Shown: one piece after another, positions 8,885 through 16,681 of the stretch
How positions within the stretch are numbered: position 1 is the first letter of the stretch
How the letters are laid out: the number at the start of each line of letters is the position of its first letter
From: UBA6821 sp044236545
GTDB lineage: Bacteria; Verrucomicrobiota; Verrucomicrobiia; Chthoniobacterales; UBA6821
Direction of reading: 5' to 3'
Assembly: GCA_044236545.1 (NCBI GenBank)
Contig: JBIIGI010000004.1
Coordinates: forward strand, 1-64,000
DNA: 64,000 nt
The notes under the pieces: generated by a model
What the model was told of the DNA's origin: nothing
The model's input: only the letters and a program-made list of their open reading frames with translations
Database searches by the model: none
Made by a program: the position numbers and the translations under genes

Positions 8885-9828
8885 TGGCGTGGTGTGGTTG
8901 CGGAGGTGGACTGCTTGAGCTTTTCCGTCGCCTTGACGGTGAGTAACTTCAGGTCACCCATCGAGTCGCGGTAAAAACCCCTCAGATCGGGAATCATTTC
9001 CGACCAAGACTGCGTTCCGCCGGAGATGACTTTATCGAAATTCTTTTGGCGATCCACCCTCAGCTCACCTCTGGAGTCATTGACCACATGGAAAGGAAGG
9101 GTGTTCTTGCGATACTCTTCATCGGAGACACGGGCACGGTCGAGGCGGTTCGCATCATAAATCGAGATCCACCATCCCCCATAGGAATCGGGTGCATCCT
9201 GCGGAGTCACCTCGAAGGTGAATTTTCCGACCTTCCTGACACCACCGCGGTCACTGATCCCGTACAGTGCGGAAATCTCATCCCGGGAAGTCAGGATGCC
9301 GGCCAGATAGGCGCGGACGACATTCTTGAAGCGCATTAGCGCGAGTCCCTTGCCGTAGACACCGAACTCCAGGCAGACCGGATCCTCGGGATTGCCGTAC
9401 ACATTCAGCTCGGTGCGTTTGTTCACCCGGAACGAGAGGTAGGGAATGTTGCGCAGACGGCCGTTGTCGATCGTCGTGGCGGGCACCTGCCTGAAGGATC
9501 GGATATTGTCGTCGGCGCGAAGGTCCTGAACGATCATCCGCCATGGGGGAAGCTTGCCCGAATCTGCGATGTCGGCGAAGTAGACCAGCGCATCCCCCTC
9601 GTCCATGATCCTTCGGATCTGCGACTTGGGGATTACCACCTCGCCCATGCGCTGTTGGAGAATCACCTCCTTGGCGTTGTTCTTGAGGATCAGGCCGTGG
9701 AGTTCGCTGCCATCGTTCAGGAGGAGGGTGTCAGGTGCAAGACGGCCGTTGGGCAGATCGATGGCCCAGAGCGGCTGCACCATCGTCAGCAGCAATGCCG
9801 CCGCAGAAAGGAAAAACGAACTCTTCAT
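8881..9828 (-). CDS. secreted protein of unknown function
   Basis: This 315-residue protein has a signal peptide (residues 1-22, cleavage after PLWA). Residues 35-75 (LLLNDGSELHGLILKNNAKEVILQQ and a following VVIPKSQIRRI) have the small beta-barrel pattern of secreted SM-like or KOW-like segments often seen in planctomycete and verrucomicrobial exported proteins. The rest (about 90-300) matches nothing I know. It overlaps the GH1 lipoprotein gene by four bases, so the two probably act together in the envelope. It diverges from the second GH1 gene across only 38 bases. Confidence 0.75.
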   Translation of the reverse strand: MKSSFFLSAAALLLTMVQPLWAIDLPNGRLAPDTLLLNDGSELHGLILKNNAKEVILQQRMGEVVIPKSQIRRIMDEGDALVYFADIADSGKLPPWRMIVQDLRADDNIRSFRQVPATTIDNGRLRNIPYLSFRVNKRTELNVYGNPEDPVCLEFGVYGKGLALMRFKNVVRAYLAGILTSRDEISALYGISDRGGVRKVGKFTFEVTPQDAPDSYGGWWISIYDANRLDRARVSDEEYRKNTLPFHVVNDSRGELRVDRQKNFDKVISGGTQSWSEMIPDLRGFYRDSMGDLKLLTVKATEKLKQSTSATTPRH

Positions 9829-9866
9829 GATTGATCGATTGAACCCTTGCTACTAGGGCTTGTCCC

Positions 9867-11210
9867 ATGCATCAAGCAACCTTACGGATAAAGATACCGT
9901 TTTTCCTGCTCCTTCCGCTCACCCTTTTCTTCAGCGGATGCATCTCGCCCGTTCCCCACTACAGACCTCCGGCCAAGGCGATCGTTCTCGGGAAGCTCCC
10001 GAAGGAGCCATTCTGGTGGGGCACCTCCACCGCATCGTTCCAGAATGAGGACCGGGGATGCGCCCCAGGTTCCAAGTGGTATTATAGGACAGATTGGGAC
10101 TGCTTTGCCGATGAGGGAGGGGCACCACCCCGCGGTGACGAGGGAGTCTTTTCCTGGAGCGAATTCGACAAGGATCTGGCCGCCCTGCGGAAACTGGGAG
10201 TGAATCATTTCCGCTTCGGCGTCGAATGGGCACGGATCGAACCGCGCAAGGGGGTCATCAACGAGTCGGCCCTCCGCCAGTATGCCGGGATGGCGCGCAA
10301 GTGCCGTGAGGCCGGGATCGAGCCGCTCATCACCCTCTGGCACTTCACCTTCCCGGACTGGCTCTGTCCCAAGGACAAGTCCAAGGCCAACTTCCTCAAC
10401 CCCGACGTCCGCACCGCCTGGCAGGCCCACGTCCGGCGCGTCGTGAAGGCCACCAAGGCAGATGTCCGTATCTACATCCCGCAGAACGAGCCTAACGGGG
10501 CCCTTCAGCTCGGATGGCTGGCCGCCCACTGGCCTCCCGGTCTTCTGATGCGTCCCGGCTCCTACAAAAAGGCGATGCGGGTCTCCGCGGACATGTTCCG
10601 CGACGCCGCTGGGATCGTCAGGGAAGAGCGACCCGACGCCCTGATCATGGGCATCTATTCCCTGCCCCACTGGAATAAGGCCCGCTTCCTCGACCCCACG
10701 CGCTCCGTCTACAACCTCATGCAGCACCAGAACTTCGACCAACTCGACATGGTGGCCGACACCTGCGACCTGATCGGGGTAAACTACTACTACTCGCAGC
10801 AGGCCAGCGCGGTTCGCTTCATCTTCCGACCCAGCGGAGAGCATAACTCCGGATACACCCAGCTCGGATGGGAGATCGTTCCCACGGGTCTCTATCACAT
10901 CCTCAAGGATGTCCATGGCCGCTACCACAAGCCGATCGTCATCTCCGAGAACGGCATCGGCACCCAGAGCGGCCAGAAATCGATCCGTTACTTCCGCGAA
11001 CACATCGCCCAGATGCGCCGCGCAATGAACGAGGGAGTGGACGTCCGGGGATATTTCCCATGGACCCTCGTCGACAACTACGAGTGGACCGAAGGTTGGA
11101 ATCACGCACAGTTCGGCCTCTTCTCCTACGACAAGAAGACCCACGACCGCATCGCCACCCCCTCGGCCTTGTGGTATACGAAGTTCATCGAGGCATATCC
11201 GGAACCGTGA
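9867..11210 (+). CDS. GH1 family glycosidase, lipoprotein (paralogue)
   Basis: This 447-residue GH1 protein is a diverged paralogue of the product of 7541-8884, with the same length. It has a lipobox (FFSGC, Cys25), H159 in TLWHFTFP, acid/base E208 in PQNEPN, nucleophile E361 in ISENG and the DNYEWTEGW aglycone/glycone segment. Both active-site acids are kept, so it should be a working retaining beta-glycosidase. It is transcribed away from its paralogue from a shared 38-base intergenic region and is followed 13 bases later by a nitroreductase gene. Confidence 0.88.
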   Translation: MHQATLRIKIPFFLLLPLTLFFSGCISPVPHYRPPAKAIVLGKLPKEPFWWGTSTASFQNEDRGCAPGSKWYYRTDWDCFADEGGAPPRGDEGVFSWSEFDKDLAALRKLGVNHFRFGVEWARIEPRKGVINESALRQYAGMARKCREAGIEPLITLWHFTFPDWLCPKDKSKANFLNPDVRTAWQAHVRRVVKATKADVRIYIPQNEPNGALQLGWLAAHWPPGLLMRPGSYKKAMRVSADMFRDAAGIVREERPDALIMGIYSLPHWNKARFLDPTRSVYNLMQHQNFDQLDMVADTCDLIGVNYYYSQQASAVRFIFRPSGEHNSGYTQLGWEIVPTGLYHILKDVHGRYHKPIVISENGIGTQSGQKSIRYFREHIAQMRRAMNEGVDVRGYFPWTLVDNYEWTEGWNHAQFGLFSYDKKTHDRIATPSALWYTKFIEAYPEP

Positions 11211-11223
11211 CCGGAAAGGCCGA

Positions 11224-11940
11224 ATGAAAAAGGAGGAGAGGGCATTCGACCATAACGATGTGACCCGGATCGTCGATGAGGTGATCAAGGGTCGGCGATC
11301 GGTGCGTGGGTATCTCCCCACGCCGGTGCCGAAGGAAACCATCCTGGAGATACTGGATGTTGCGGCACGCGCACCCTCAGGCACCAACACCCAACCCTGG
11401 AAGGTCACTGTCGTCACCGGCCAAAAAAAGGAGGCCCTTTCCCGCGAACTCATCGAGACGGCGCTCGATACCGCGCGTGATGCGGAACATACCCAGGAAT
11501 ATTCCTACTATCCCGCGAAGTGGACGCATCCCTATATCGACCGGCGGCGCAAGGTCGGCTACGACCTCTACGGTCTCCTTGGAATCGCCAAGGGCGACAA
11601 GGATCGGATGAACCGACAGTTCGCCCGCAACTACGCATTCTTCGACGCACCCGTTGGCCTCTTCTTCACCATCGACCGGATTCTGGGGCAGGGAAGCTGG
11701 CTTGATTACGGGATGTTCCTTCAGAATGTCATGATCGCCGCACGGGCACGTGGTCTCGACACCTGTCCGCAGGCCGCATTCACCAAGTATCACCGGATCG
11801 TGACCCGGCATCTCGCGATCCCCGAAGAGCAGATGCTTGTCTGCGGCATGGCTCTGGGCTACGAGGATGTCTCCGGAATCGCGAATTCGCTGCAAACCGA
11901 ACGCGAATCCGCCGCGAACTTCACCCGCTTCGTCGGGTGA
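11224..11940 (+). CDS. nitroreductase family FMN oxidoreductase
   Basis: This 238-residue protein has the nitroreductase N-terminal FMN motif (RRSVRGYLPTPVP and APSGTNTQPWK) and the C-terminal GLDTCPQAAF segment. Such enzymes transfer hydride from NAD(P)H to nitroaromatics or quinones through FMN; the natural substrate is unknown here. It follows the GH1 gene by 13 bases, probably on the same transcript. Its stop codon directly abuts the stop codon of the convergent sigma-factor gene with no spacer. Confidence 0.9.
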   Translation: MKKEERAFDHNDVTRIVDEVIKGRRSVRGYLPTPVPKETILEILDVAARAPSGTNTQPWKVTVVTGQKKEALSRELIETALDTARDAEHTQEYSYYPAKWTHPYIDRRRKVGYDLYGLLGIAKGDKDRMNRQFARNYAFFDAPVGLFFTIDRILGQGSWLDYGMFLQNVMIAARARGLDTCPQAAFTKYHRIVTRHLAIPEEQMLVCGMALGYEDVSGIANSLQTERESAANFTRFVG

Positions 11941-12519
11941 TCATCCCTCCAGATAGGGAGAGAGGCGTTGCTTGAGCAGTTTATGGGCGCGGAAGAGGAG
12001 GCTTTTGACAGCTGCGAGGCTGACTCCCAGCACGATGGCGATCTCCTCGTAGGGCATCCCTTCATGGCGGCGCAGAACCACGGCAAGACGCTCTTTTTCA
12101 GACAGGGACGCCATGGCGGAATCAATCGCGCACTGAAGCTCCAGACGCATGGCCCTGCCGTCCGGTCCCGGAGCATAATCCGGTTGCTCGGGCAATGGCT
12201 CATCCCCCAGGGATTGCGGAATCAACCGCGAACGGACGCGGCGGCGGGATTCGTTGAAGACCAGGCGCTTTGTGATGGTCATCAACCACGTGGTCACCTT
12301 GGCCTCGGGACGCCATCGTGGTGCCGACTTCCAGACATTGAGAAAGACCTGCTGGGCTAGATCCTCGGCATCAGCCGGACCGATCATCCTGGCCACGGTG
12401 CCGATCACGAGGCGTTGATGGCGATCCACCAGCACCCGGAACGCATCGTGGTCACCTAGGGCGATCGCCCTCATCAACGACTCGTCGGATTCCTCGGACT
12501 CGGTGGAAAAATCCGTCAC
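11941..12519 (-). CDS. RNA polymerase sigma factor, ECF subfamily
   Basis: This 192-residue protein has sigma region 2 (DHDAFRVLVDRHQRLV through EDLAQQVFLNVWK at about 22-72) and region 4 (LSEKERLAVVLRRHEGMPYEEIAIVLGVSLAAVKSLLFRAHKLLK), joined by a short linker, the usual ECF layout. The acidic N-terminus (TESEESDES) is unusual. No anti-sigma factor gene is adjacent: upstream is trmB in the same direction and downstream the nitroreductase converges on it. How it is controlled cannot be seen. Confidence 0.92.
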   Translation of the reverse strand: MTDFSTESEESDESLMRAIALGDHDAFRVLVDRHQRLVIGTVARMIGPADAEDLAQQVFLNVWKSAPRWRPEAKVTTWLMTITKRLVFNESRRRVRSRLIPQSLGDEPLPEQPDYAPGPDGRAMRLELQCAIDSAMASLSEKERLAVVLRRHEGMPYEEIAIVLGVSLAAVKSLLFRAHKLLKQRLSPYLEG

Positions 12520-12532
12520 ATGAATCAGCCTG

Positions 12533-12570
12533 CCTTCAACTCTTCAACTCTTCAACTCTTCAACTCTTTT
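12533..12570. repeat. TCTTCAAC tandem word at the end of trmB
   Basis: Four near-perfect copies of an 8-bp unit (TCTTCAAC; minus strand GTTGAAGA) cover the end of trmB and the short space before the sigma-factor gene. The last residues of TrmB (VEELKS) are encoded by this repeat. It looks like a lone arm of the kind of repeated-word element found elsewhere in the window. Confidence 0.7.
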
Positions 12571-13179
12571 CACCGCAATCCGACCGATCGGATCCCCCTT
12601 CGCCAGAAAGATGGTCTCAAACTCGGTCACCGGACGCATCAACCCATCAGTCCACTCCACCTCGACCCAGCCGCCGTGGATCGCAAGCTGTTGCTTCATG
12701 GAATCGAAGTATCCGGGGTGATCTGTCATGAGGCGCAATACGCCTCCGGGCTTGAGCTTGGTGGCCGCGATCCCGAGGAACGCTACATTCACAAGGCGGC
12801 GGAACCAATGCCGTCTCTTCGGCCAGGGATCCGGAAAGGAGACATGCAGGGTGTCGAGAAAGCCATCCGGCACGAGGGCATCCAGTGATTCCTTCCCCCA
12901 TCCGCGCCAGAGCGAGGCGTTGGCGATTCCCTGACGCTCGATCTTCCTGTTGGCGCGTTTCACACGGTCGGAAAGCCCCTCGATTCCGGCAAAGAAAACG
13001 CCGGGGTTCAGCACGGCGCTCTCAGAAAGAAATTTCCCCTTCGAGGCACCAAAATCACATTCAATCCGGGAAAATCCCGCTGCTTTGCGGATGAGTTCCT
13101 GACGGGCCGCCGCCAACCCGTCGTTCGGGGCCATTCTCCCGGGAACGGGAATCAGTTCCGGATTCTCGATCCGTCCCAC
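12544..13179 (-). CDS. trmB: tRNA (guanine-N7-)-methyltransferase
   Basis: This SAM-dependent enzyme methylates G46 in the tRNA variable loop. Motifs include the SAM-binding ECDFGASKGKFL segment and the family signature HVSFPDPWPKRRH, followed by RLVN and a C-terminal TEFE. I chose the GTG at 13179 (212 residues), four bases after the clpX stop, with AGGAGAAGGA upstream. The longer ATG frame would read back into clpX, and the later ATG at 13134 would lose the conserved-looking GRIENPELIPVPGR. It probably shares a transcript with clpX. Confidence 0.88.
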   Translation of the reverse strand: MGRIENPELIPVPGRMAPNDGLAAARQELIRKAAGFSRIECDFGASKGKFLSESAVLNPGVFFAGIEGLSDRVKRANRKIERQGIANASLWRGWGKESLDALVPDGFLDTLHVSFPDPWPKRRHWFRRLVNVAFLGIAATKLKPGGVLRLMTDHPGYFDSMKQQLAIHGGWVEVEWTDGLMRPVTEFETIFLAKGDPIGRIAVKRVEELKS

Positions 13180-13183
13180 GGAC

Positions 13184-14464
13184 TCAGGCGGCGTCCTTCT
13201 CCTGACGGCGGCGCACCATCGCGGAACGCTTCCCCTCAACGACGGAACGGTTGATTGTGACACCCGTCACGTCATCGCGGTCTGGGGCCTCGTACATGAC
13301 GTCGAGCATGATCTTTTCGATCAACGATCGGAGGGCTCGGGCTCCGGTTCCCTTCTTCACGGCTGACTCCGCCAAAGCGGAAAGTCCGTCCTTGGTTACC
13401 GTCAGGGAAATCTCATCCATGGCCAGAAGCTTGGTGAACTGCTTCACCAGGGCGTTGCGTGGCTCGGTCAGGATGCGAACCAACTGCGCCTCGTTGAGTT
13501 GCTCGAGCGAGGCAAGCACGGGCAGCCGTCCGATGAACTCGGGGATCATCCCGAACGAGAGCAGATCCTCGGGCTCCACGGAGGCCAGGATTTTCAGGGC
13601 ATCGGCTGGATCGAGGCCTTCCTCGGACTTGGAATGGAAGCCGAGTGTCTTCCCGCCGCTCCGGCGCTGGATGATTTTCTCCAGGCCGACGAAGGCCCCC
13701 CCGCAGATGAAGAGGATGTTCTGCGTGTTGAGTTGGATATACTCCTGATGGGGATGCTTCCGCCCACCCTGGGGGGGGACGTTGCAGGTGGTTCCCTCAA
13801 GGATCTTGAGGAGTGCCTGCTGGACCCCCTCACCGGAGACATCGCGGGTGATCGAGACGTTGTCAGTCTTGCGGCCGATCTTGTCGATCTCATCGATGTA
13901 GACGATGCCCATCTCCGCCTTCTTCACATCGTAGTCTGCGTTCTGTAGCAGGCGCAGCACGATATTCTCGACATCCTCCCCGACATAACCCGCCTCGGTC
14001 AGCGTGGTGGCGTCGGCGATGGTGAACGGAACATCCAGAATGCGCGCCAGCGTGCGTGCCAGCAGGGTCTTTCCGGAACCGGTGGGTCCCATGAGAAGTA
14101 TGTTGCTCTTCTCGACCTCGACCTCCGCAAGCCCCTCGGAGAGGAGCCCGGGTGGGAATCCGCGTTGCTCCAGGGTGATGCGCTTGTAATGATTGTGGAC
14201 GGCGACCGAGAGGGTCCGCTTGGCGAGATCCTGCCCGATCACATGCCGATCGAGTTCGGCACGGATTTCAGAGGGCTTCGGAACGCGCAGTTCCCCACCA
14301 TCGGCTCCATGCTCCTCCGCCCCCCCCTCCTTGTCGAGGATACCCTTGCAGACCGTGATGCAACTGTCGCAGATGTAGACGCCGGGTCCTGCTATCAACT
14401 TGCGGACTTCGGCGTGACTCTTTCCGCAGAAAGAGCACATTGTCAGGTTACTGGATCGTGCCAC
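13184..14464 (-). CDS. clpX: ATP-dependent Clp protease ATP-binding subunit ClpX
   Basis: This 426-residue AAA+ unfoldase delivers substrates to ClpP. The N-terminal zinc-binding domain has C10, C13, C32 and C35. Walker A is G126-PTGSGKT133 and Walker B is VYIDE ending at D191-E192. The ISGF-type ClpP-contact loop corresponds to LGFHSK in this sequence, a divergent form, and the sensor GMIPEFIGRLPVL motif is present. It forms the standard tig-clpP-clpX order, with a 38-base gap after clpP. Confidence 0.97.
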   Translation of the reverse strand: MARSSNLTMCSFCGKSHAEVRKLIAGPGVYICDSCITVCKGILDKEGGAEEHGADGGELRVPKPSEIRAELDRHVIGQDLAKRTLSVAVHNHYKRITLEQRGFPPGLLSEGLAEVEVEKSNILLMGPTGSGKTLLARTLARILDVPFTIADATTLTEAGYVGEDVENIVLRLLQNADYDVKKAEMGIVYIDEIDKIGRKTDNVSITRDVSGEGVQQALLKILEGTTCNVPPQGGRKHPHQEYIQLNTQNILFICGGAFVGLEKIIQRRSGGKTLGFHSKSEEGLDPADALKILASVEPEDLLSFGMIPEFIGRLPVLASLEQLNEAQLVRILTEPRNALVKQFTKLLAMDEISLTVTKDGLSALAESAVKKGTGARALRSLIEKIMLDVMYEAPDRDDVTGVTINRSVVEGKRSAMVRRRQEKDAA

Positions 14465-14502
14465 GGGTTTGGGAGTTGGTGGAGATTCGTGAACTGGAGA
14501 GC

Positions 14503-15153
14503 TTATTCAGCCGAATCCACGGCCTTCTCGGGAGGGTTCTTGAGCTCCTTGCGGTACTTCACGACCTCGTCGACGAGACCGTATTCCTTGGCCTCATCCG
14601 CGGTCATGTAGTAGTCGCGGTCAGCATCCATCTTGACCTGTTCGATGCTCTTGCCGGTGTTCTCGGCAATGATCTTGGTCAGTCTTCGGTTGAGCTTGTA
14701 CATGAACTCCACGCTCCGCTCGACGTCGCTGGCGGTGCCGTGGGCGCCGCCGGAGACCTGATGGATCATGATGTCGGAGTTAGGAAGGGCGAAGCGCTTC
14801 CCCTTGGTTCCGGCGCAGAGAAGGAAGGCCCCCATGCTGGCGGCCATGCCCATGCAGTAGGTGTTCACGTCGCAGGTGACGAACTGCATCGTGTCGTAGA
14901 TGGCCAGACCGGCGGTCACCGAACCTCCGGGGGAGTTGATGTAGAGATGGATGTCCTTCTTGGCATCCTCCATCTGGAGGAAGAGAAGTTGGGCGATGAC
15001 CAGGTTGGCGACATGGTCGTCGATCCCCGTGCCAATGAAGATGATCCGGTCCTTGAGAAGGCGGGAATAGATGTCGTAACTGCGTTCTCCGCGGCCGGTC
15101 TGCTCGACCACCATCGGGACGAGCATGGAATGAGGGGCTCTGTTTCCACTCAT
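14503..15153 (-). CDS. clpP: ATP-dependent Clp protease proteolytic subunit
   Basis: This serine peptidase forms the ClpP double ring. With the ATG at 15153 it has 216 residues; the catalytic triad is S106 in GMAASMGAF, H131 in IMIHQ and a later aspartate in DADRDYYM. I preferred this ATG because it follows the tig stop by four bases and begins just before the conserved VVEQTGRGERSYDIYSRLL; an upstream ATG would overlap tig. The short spacing suggests translational coupling to tig. Confidence 0.96.
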   Translation of the reverse strand: MSGNRAPHSMLVPMVVEQTGRGERSYDIYSRLLKDRIIFIGTGIDDHVANLVIAQLLFLQMEDAKKDIHLYINSPGGSVTAGLAIYDTMQFVTCDVNTYCMGMAASMGAFLLCAGTKGKRFALPNSDIMIHQVSGGAHGTASDVERSVEFMYKLNRRLTKIIAENTGKSIEQVKMDADRDYYMTADEAKEYGLVDEVVKYRKELKNPPEKAVDSAE

Positions 15154-15157
15154 GGGA

Positions 15158-16546
15158 TTAGTGGTCGTGCCCACAACCGGGGCCATGGACATGGGGTTCT
15201 TCATCATGGGAATGCTTGGTGTGAACGATTGGCTTGGGATCCTCTCCATTCACCCTAGCATGGGAGACAATCGTATCAAGGGCCTTGCCGAGGGCGATCT
15301 CCTCCTCGATGCCGGCGAGTGCACGGTGCTTCTGGAGTTCCTTGAGGAGTTTCTGCGGGGTCATCTGGTAGCGCTCGGCCATCGTGGTGACGCGCCAGGC
15401 AAGTTCCTCCCTGGAGACGCTGATCCCCTCCTTCCCGATCACCTCGCCCAGGATAAAGTTCAGCTTCACCTTGTCACCGGCGCTCTGGCGCGCGGCACCG
15501 AGCAACTCTTCCTGATGGGAACGGAGTTCCTCCTCGGAGACGCCGCGCTGCTGGTTCTCGCGGATGATCTCCTTGAGGATCGAGGTGCTCTCCTGCTGGA
15601 CCATCGTGGAGGGAATATCGACCGTCACCATGGCGAGAAGCTGCTTCACGACATCGGCACGGACCTCACGGGTGAAATTCTCCTCGGCGTTGGCCTGTAG
15701 CCGCTCACGGACCTGCTCGCGGATCTTCTCAAGCGTCGATCCGGGGCTCAGCTTGGCGGCAAAGGCATCGTCAAGCGGAGGAAGTTCGCGCTCCTTGATC
15801 TCGTGGAGGGTCACCTTGTAGATCACCTTGTAGCCGCGAAGCTTCTCCTCGCCGAACTCGTTCGGGAACGCGACCGTGCAATCACGGGTCTCGCCCGTCT
15901 TCATGCCGGCCATGGATGCGGCGAGTCCCGGGATCGGGCGCTCATCTTCCAGCTTAATCCAGAAGTTCTTGCGTCCCGAGTAGGTCGGCTGCAGGTCGGG
16001 ATAGGTCTCGGCAAGCGACTTGCCATCGATGGATCCCTCGTAGTCCAGCACTGCGAAATCACCCATCGCAAGGGGACGGCCCTCGACCGTCTTGAAGTCG
16101 GCCAAGTCGCCGCGGAGCCCCTCGAGGAATTCCTCCACCTGCTTCTCATCGACGGCAGGCTTCTCAACGGTCACCTGGAGTCCCTTGTATTCCGGAAGAG
16201 TGATTGCCGGGCGGGTCACCACGGTCGCCGTGAAGCGCAGGGCGCGATCACCCTCCAGCTTGATGTCGCGGACATTCGGGCTCTGGACCGGGGAGAGATT
16301 CTGCTGGGTGATTGCCTCACGGACGGCGAGATCTAGAAGCTTGCGGGTTACTTCCTGCTCGATCTCCTGGGAATATTTCTTCTCGACGATCGCGATCGGA
16401 GCCTTTCCCTTGCGGAATCCGGGAAGATTGGCCAGACGGCGGTATTCGGAGCCGACCTCTTTCCACTCCGCTTGGAAGCGCTCGGGCGGAACTTCAATAT
16501 GCAGGTCGACGATGCAGGTCTCTTTCTGTTCGATGGTGACTTTCAT
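15158..16546 (-). CDS. tig: trigger factor, ribosome-associated chaperone and prolyl isomerase
   Basis: This 462-residue protein has the ribosome-binding domain with its signature loop (LPGFRKGKAP), a central FKBP-like isomerase domain at roughly 160-250 and a helical C-terminal domain. The start at 16546 (MKVTIEQKE) is chosen over a 25-residue upstream extension. Its last 20 or so residues form a histidine-rich tail (HTKHSHDEEPHVHGPGCGH plus two residues), which trigger factors such as that of E. coli lack and which recalls metal-binding SlyD tails. It leads the tig-clpP-clpX cluster. Confidence 0.95.
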   Translation of the reverse strand: MKVTIEQKETCIVDLHIEVPPERFQAEWKEVGSEYRRLANLPGFRKGKAPIAIVEKKYSQEIEQEVTRKLLDLAVREAITQQNLSPVQSPNVRDIKLEGDRALRFTATVVTRPAITLPEYKGLQVTVEKPAVDEKQVEEFLEGLRGDLADFKTVEGRPLAMGDFAVLDYEGSIDGKSLAETYPDLQPTYSGRKNFWIKLEDERPIPGLAASMAGMKTGETRDCTVAFPNEFGEEKLRGYKVIYKVTLHEIKERELPPLDDAFAAKLSPGSTLEKIREQVRERLQANAEENFTREVRADVVKQLLAMVTVDIPSTMVQQESTSILKEIIRENQQRGVSEEELRSHQEELLGAARQSAGDKVKLNFILGEVIGKEGISVSREELAWRVTTMAERYQMTPQKLLKELQKHRALAGIEEEIALGKALDTIVSHARVNGEDPKPIVHTKHSHDEEPHVHGPGCGHDH

Positions 16547-16650
16547 GGTGAACGGATGAGCAAAGCACGGAGAACCTCCCGGGACAACCTCCAAAGGTGA
16601 ATTTTTAGTGGCAGTCATCATGGAATAGCCTGTGATTCACCGTTTCACCC

Positions 16651-16674
16651 TTCATAATTCAACCTTCATCCCTT
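16651..16674. repeat. single arm of the ATGAAGGATGAATTATGA repeat family
   Basis: TTCATAATTCAACCTTCATC just before the peptide-binding-protein gene matches the right arms at 18644-18675 and 20905-20937. I see no left arm here, so this is a solo arm or decayed copy. Confidence 0.55.
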
Positions 16675-16681
16675 CCCTGCG

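Noticed and set aside
9882..11453. 523-codon minus-strand open frame opposite the second GH1 gene
   Set aside because: Shadow of a gene with intact GH1 active site; low-complexity Asp/Val/Gly composition.
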